Positions 40,419-43,751 of a stretch of 43,751 nucleotides of DNA are shown here, in pieces. Under the pieces are notes generated by a model that saw nothing but the letters and a program-made list of their open reading frames with translations, was not told the origin of the DNA and made no database searches. A program made the position numbers and the translations under genes. The stretch's first letter is position 1. The number at the start of each line of letters is the position of its first letter. The stretch spans positions 1-43,751 of the forward strand of contig NZ_LOPV01000171.1 in NCBI RefSeq assembly GCF_001469865.1. Reading direction: 5' to 3'. The stretch is from Haloferax profundi (GTDB taxonomy: Archaea > Halobacteriota > Halobacteria > Halobacteriales > Haloferacaceae).

Positions 40419-41579
40419 ATGTCTGAAGACGAGCGACGCATCGAGACGCGCGCCATCCACGCCGGCCAAGAACCCGACGAGGAGACGGGCGCGCTCATGA
40501 CGCCTATCTACGCGAACTCGACGTACGCGCAGGACGGACCTGGCGACCACCGCGGGTACGAATACTCCCGAACGGGCAACCCGACACGAGCCGACCTCGA
40601 ATCGAACCTCGCAGCGCTCGAAGGTGGGTCGTACGGTCGTGCGTTCTCCTCTGGGATGGGCGCAATCAACACCGTGCTCAACCTCCTCGAAGCGGGCGAT
40701 CACGTCGTCGCCGGCAACGACGTGTACGGCGGTACCCACCGCATCTTCACGCAGGTCTACGAGAAGTACGACCTCGAGTTCGACTTCGTCGAGACGACGG
40801 ACCACGATGCCGTCCGCGACGCCGTCCGCGACGAGACGGCGCTCGTGTGGGTCGAGACGCCGACGAACCCACTCATGCGCGTCAACGACATCGACGCCCT
40901 CGCAGACATCGCACACGACGTAGACGCGCTCTGTGCCGTCGACAACACCTTCGCGACGCCGTACCTCCAGCGCCCCCTCGAACACGGCGCGGACATCGTC
41001 TCGCACTCGCTGACGAAGTACCTCGGCGGCCACTCCGACATCGTCGGCGGCGCACTCGTCACCGACGACGCGGACCTCGACGAAGAGATAGGATTCTACC
41101 AGAACTCTGTCGGTGCGACACCGTCGCCGTTCGACTGTTTCCTCGTCCTCCGTGGGACGAAGACGCTCCCCGTGCGGATGGACCGCCACTGCGACAACGC
41201 CCGCGAACTCGCGGCCTGGCTAGACGACCACGAGGCCGTCGAGACGGTCCACTACCCCGGCCTCGACTCCCACCCACAGCACGAACTCGCGGCCGAACAG
41301 ATGGACGACTTCGGCGGTATGCTCTCGTTCGAACTCGACGGCACGCTCGAACAGGCGTCGACCGTCGTCGAAGAGACAGCGGTGTTCACGCTCGCCGAGA
41401 GTCTCGGTGGCGTCGAGAGTCTCATCGAACAGCCTGCGGCGATGACGCACGCGGCCATCCCGCGCGAAGAGCGCCTCGAAGCGGGGCTCACCGACGGCCT
41501 CATCCGCGTCTCGGTCGGCATCGAGCACATCGACGACATGAAAGCCGACCTCCAGCAGGCCTTCTCTGCGGCGTTCTGA
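40419..41579 (+). CDS. Cystathionine gamma-synthase/gamma-lyase family PLP enzyme
   Basis: A 386-aa Cys/Met-metabolism PLP enzyme. The family pattern runs [22 protein letters not shown] (about 8-29), YSRTGNPTR, and the PLP lysine in [13 protein letters not shown] (Lys near residue 198). C-terminal [16 protein letters not shown] and [13 protein letters not shown] are typical. Synthase, lyase and acetylhomoserine sulfhydrylase members cannot be separated by eye. A role in transsulfuration feeding homocysteine to the metE pair 4 kb away is plausible. ATG 40419 with a TATA-like box 27 nt upstream; the longer open frame upstream is antisense to rpl21e and rpoF. Confidence 0.93.
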   Translation: MSEDERRIETRAIHAGQEPDEETGALMTPIYANSTYAQDGPGDHRGYEYSRTGNPTRADLESNLAALEGGSYGRAFSSGMGAINTVLNLLEAGDHVVAGNDVYGGTHRIFTQVYEKYDLEFDFVETTDHDAVRDAVRDETALVWVETPTNPLMRVNDIDALADIAHDVDALCAVDNTFATPYLQRPLEHGADIVSHSLTKYLGGHSDIVGGALVTDDADLDEEIGFYQNSVGATPSPFDCFLVLRGTKTLPVRMDRHCDNARELAAWLDDHEAVETVHYPGLDSHPQHELAAEQMDDFGGMLSFELDGTLEQASTVVEETAVFTLAESLGGVESLIEQPAAMTHAAIPREERLEAGLTDGLIRVSVGIEHIDDMKADLQQAFSAAF

Positions 41580-41666
41580 GCTCGTCTTCTCCTTACTCTC
41601 GCCTTCCGAAGAAAGTCGTCCGAGGCGACTAAATGGTCGTTTCCGACTTTTGGGAACCCGAGCAAG

Positions 41667-41674
41667 GATTATAG
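41667..41674 (+). promoter_or_regulatory. TATA box for glycine-zipper gene
   Basis: GATTATAG, centred 27 nt before ATG 41698. Confidence 0.65.
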
Positions 41675-41697
41675 ACTGTGACGATGAATCATTACAT

Positions 41698-41955
41698 ATG
41701 TCCCAAGAATCAGTGTCACTGAGCGCAGAGGCCATCCAGCAACAGACGCCCGCCGAACCAATCGACCACGTGATGGTCGATTCGGACGACCGCTCGGGGT
41801 CGAGTCACAGTGCAGAACAGTTCGGCATCGGACTCACTGCGGGGATCCTCCTCGGCGGTATCGCCGGCGTCATCGGCAACTCGCTCACACTCGGCGTGAT
41901 GGTCGGTCTGATAATCGGGGTCGTCCTCGGCATCTACGTGATGGAACGCCGCTAG
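41698..41955 (+). CDS. Small glycine-zipper membrane protein
   Basis: An 85-aa protein with a hydrophilic, acidic N-terminal half and two closely spaced Gly-rich hydrophobic helices (about 42-60 and 62-80: GIGLTAGILLGGIAGVIG, then LGVMVGLIIGVVLGIYVM) ending in MERR. The regular GxxxG spacing suggests helix packing or oligomerisation in the membrane. No family recognised. ATG 41698 is decided by the TATA box. Convergent with the aEF1B gene. Confidence 0.72.
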   Translation: MSQESVSLSAEAIQQQTPAEPIDHVMVDSDDRSGSSHSAEQFGIGLTAGILLGGIAGVIGNSLTLGVMVGLIIGVVLGIYVMERR

Positions 41956-42019
41956 GGTAGCCGCCAACCAGCGCTGCCGCTCAGCGGGACGGGTGTTCTG
42001 GAAAAGGGTGGTCGGACAG

Positions 42020-42286
42020 TTAGATACGGCCGACGTTCTCGACGGAGACGGACTCGACGCCGTCGACTCCGGTGAACGCCTCTTCGACGGCCTCGGTGCC
42101 GCCAGCGTCGTCAGGGACGATGACCGTCGGCAGGAGTGCGACGAGGCCGAACGCGACGTCGTCGCGCTCGAAGCCCTTGATCTTCGCACCCTCGGGGAGG
42201 GAGTCTTCGAGCTTGTCCTCGAGGTCGTCGAGGTCCAGCTCGGGGCTGTTCGGCATGACCTTGATTTTAGCGGCTACTTTTCCCAT
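42020..42286 (-). CDS. Translation elongation factor aEF1B (EF-1 beta)
   Basis: An 88-aa archaeal EF-1 beta, the nucleotide exchange factor that reloads aEF1A with GTP. It starts [21 protein letters not shown] and contains the core [26 protein letters not shown]. Full length for archaea. The open frame continues upstream, but ATG 42286 follows the stop of the double-zinc-finger gene by only 2 nt, indicating an operon of the two. Confidence 0.95.
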   Translation of the reverse strand: MGKVAAKIKVMPNSPELDLDDLEDKLEDSLPEGAKIKGFERDDVAFGLVALLPTVIVPDDAGGTEAVEEAFTGVDGVESVSVENVGRI

Positions 42287-42288
42287 GT

Positions 42289-42468
42289 TTATGGACCCAT
42301 GAACCCGCAGTCGGGGCACTCGTAGAGGTTGCTCTGCTTGCGGCACTTGGAACAACGCGAAATTTCCTGGCCACAGTCGGGGCACTTGAACGTCGCGGCG
42401 CTCATGCCCGCGATGTTGATGCCACAGGACACACACTGGTGCGCGTGTCGCTGTTCGGACTCGCTCAT
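42289..42468 (-). CDS. Double zinc-finger micro-protein (HVO_2753-type)
   Basis: A 59-aa protein made almost entirely of zinc knuckles: CVSCG (12-16), CPDCG (29-33), CSKCR (39-43) and CPDCG (51-55), enough for two Zn sites. From memory the sequence is the same as or nearly the same as Haloferax volcanii HVO_2753, whose solution structure shows two zinc fingers and whose loss affects biofilm formation and swarming; this was not checked. ATG 42468 follows the family start [12 protein letters not shown]. Coupled closely to aEF1B, which suggests a link to translation. Confidence 0.92.
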   Translation of the reverse strand: MSESEQRHAHQCVSCGINIAGMSAATFKCPDCGQEISRCSKCRKQSNLYECPDCGFMGP

Positions 42469-42552
42469 ACGTTGAACAAACCGGCGCGCGACTTTTAACC
42501 GTTGTCTTTCCGGGTTCCAGTGTGGGCAATCCGTGGTCCACGTCGACACAGG

Positions 42553-43751
42553 TCACCCGAGCGCAACCGGTGCCATGAGGACACTCATCAGGTGGACGCG
42601 ACGGCATCCGAGGGACACTGGAACGGAGCCCACCAATGCGGCGACGACGAGGACAGCGACACCTCCCACGCCCGCGAACGCCCACGAGAGCACGACGAGA
42701 AAGACGCAGACGGCGGTCACCAGTCGTCGCTGGTCGAACCGACCGACGAGCAGCAACGCCCTGTCGCCGAGGAGTGGGACCAACATCGCGCCGACCATGC
42801 CGGCGACGACGGTCACCGGAACTGCGACCCAGAGACCGGACGGGAGGCCGGCGGCCGTGAGCGCGACGAGTGCGCCGGTTCTCGGGGTCCCCAGTCCGAC
42901 CAACGCGAACAACGCGAACACTGTCGTCGCCGTCGTGGCCGCACTCGTCGCTGTGACGTACGCTCGCGCCGACTCGTCGGGGTCGCGTCCGGGGAGGACT
43001 GCGAGTGCGAGTGTCCCCGCAATCCCAGCGGAGACACCGGGGAGGTACCCGACGAACGCACCGCCGCCGGTTCCCGCAAGGACGCTCCGGACCACTGCCG
43101 TCGGTGTCGTGGCGAGCGTCCTGTCGCCCTGTGGTGGGACGCCCGCGCCATCGCGCGCATCGAGGAGGACTGGGACCCCGAACAGACCGGCCAAGAGCGG
43201 GGCCAGCACGCCGCCAACCGGAAGTGGGCCGGCAAATGGCCTGTCGAGAACGGCGAATCCCAACCCGGCAGCGGCGACCACAGTCACCGCTGCCGCGAGT
43301 CTCCCACGCAGTGTCGGTTCGGTCCAGACGAGCGCCAGAACGACGGCACCGAGGACGACCCACAGCGAGTCGCGGACGACTGGGTAGATACCGACCATCA
43401 CCTCGGTAATCGGGAGTGCGAGTGGAACGGCGAGACAGAGTGCGGCACCGCTCCCGAGCGCAGACAGTCGCATCGCTTCGCGGCCTCTCCCGCCGAGGAC
43501 GAGTCGGTGGCCCGGTAGCGCACCGGGTGCGAGCGCGGCGTCTGGAACGCCGAGTGCCAACGCGGGAACCACGTCGAGGAACGTGTGAACCGTGGCCGCA
43601 GCGAGGATGGCAGCGGCGATTGCTATCGGTGGCCCCGGGATGGTGGACGCGACGCTCGCCAGCAGGAGCGCGAACGCGTTGGCGTGGAGGCCGGGGACGA
43701 GGCCGGAACACGTCCCGAGGACGACACCCGCCACGACGCCAGCGACGACGG
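42553..43751 (-). CDS. TctA/DUF112-family integral membrane protein, 5' end beyond window
   Basis: At least 399 residues of a polytopic protein with about ten or more hydrophobic helices. The edge segment [22 protein letters not shown] is the TctA-like loop, repeated in the second half as [16 protein letters not shown], an internal duplication typical of the tripartite tricarboxylate permease/DUF112 superfamily. The archaeal DUF112 branch has no known substrate. A GTG occurs at 43734, but codons before it are open and also hydrophobic (VVAGV), so the gene probably starts outside the window. Ends 84 bp upstream of the zinc-finger gene on the same strand. Confidence 0.85.
   Translation of the reverse strand, partial: VVAGVVAGVVLGTCSGLVPGLHANAFALLLASVASTIPGPPIAIAAAILAAATVHTFLDVVPALALGVPDAALAPGALPGHRLVLGGRGREAMRLSALGSGAALCLAVPLALPITEVMVGIYPVVRDSLWVVLGAVVLALVWTEPTLRGRLAAAVTVVAAAGLGFAVLDRPFAGPLPVGGVLAPLLAGLFGVPVLLDARDGAGVPPQGDRTLATTPTAVVRSVLAGTGGGAFVGYLPGVSAGIAGTLALAVLPGRDPDESARAYVTATSAATTATTVFALFALVGLGTPRTGALVALTAAGLPSGLWVAVPVTVVAGMVGAMLVPLLGDRALLLVGRFDQRRLVTAVCVFLVVLSWAFAGVGGVAVLVVAALVGSVPVSLGCRRVHLMSVLMAPVALG

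Noticed and set aside
43732-43734. GTG as the true start of the TctA/DUF112-type protein
   Set aside because: The codons between it and the window end are also open and hydrophobic, so the protein most likely continues beyond the window.

Overview
The window looks like the chromosome of a haloarchaeon very close to Haloferax. The DNA is GC-rich and the proteins are strongly acidic. Archaeal and eukaryote-like translation genes are present (L7Ae, S28e, L24e, L37e, L21e, aEF1B, RpoF, TmcA, KsgA/Dim1), together with an archaeal tRNA-Leu with no encoded CCA. Many genes have a TATA-like box centred about 26-28 nt before the start codon, as expected for leaderless haloarchaeal mRNAs. From memory (not checked), the order from lsm/rpl37e to the 59-aa zinc-finger gene matches Haloferax volcanii around HVO_2723-HVO_2753. 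No rRNA, CRISPR array or intact insertion sequence is visible.

Region by region. (1) 1-4052: a small membrane protein, an eIF2B-family protein, then on the minus strand a sugar-type TIM-barrel isomerase and a Gfo/Idh/MocA oxidoreductase, separated by a short ORF that begins with a duplicated copy of the oxidoreductase 5' end; a GNAT acetyltransferase follows. (2) 4209-7369: archease, a DoxX-like membrane protein and the RNA ligase RtcB. (3) 7376-11559, minus strand: zinc-ribbon protein, HAD phosphatase, acyl-CoA dehydrogenase, AlaX-type tRNA editing protein, MBF1-type regulator. (4) 11560-12128: tRNA-Leu(GAG) followed by tandem degenerate repeats containing broken pieces of the same tRNA. (5) 12271-15363: DUF420 membrane protein, purF, rpl37e and lsm. 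(6) 15364-20865: RNase J with a long structured leader, overlapping the prenyl diphosphate synthase gene, then gltX and a cyclase-family hydrolase.

(7) 20980-26872: small membrane proteins, a 7Fe-type ferredoxin, and an electron-transfer cluster: EtfB, EtfA with a duplicated N-terminal extension, an ETF:quinone oxidoreductase fused to a FixX-like ferredoxin domain, and an unknown protein. (8) 27005-31889: HTH-acetyltransferase fusion, a 54-aa Cys/His protein, TmcA, then the L7Ae-S28e-L24e-Ndk operon behind a 120-nt structured leader. (9) 32120-36172: membrane-anchored unknown protein, Tat-exported cupredoxin, and two MetE-like proteins, only one of which keeps the zinc ligands. (10) 36232-40295, minus strand: operon L21e-RpoF-DUF655-KsgA-MscS-HemK-type methyltransferase. 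(11) 40419-43751: cystathionine synthase/lyase, small glycine-zipper protein, aEF1B, a double zinc-finger micro-protein, and a TctA/DUF112 membrane protein cut by the window end.

The contents are mostly housekeeping: RNA processing and translation, methionine and isoprenoid synthesis, and electron transfer. The less explained parts are the tRNA-Leu repeat tract, the two long structured leaders (RNase J, L7Ae), the Fix-like ETF cluster and the remnant of a duplicated oxidoreductase gene start.
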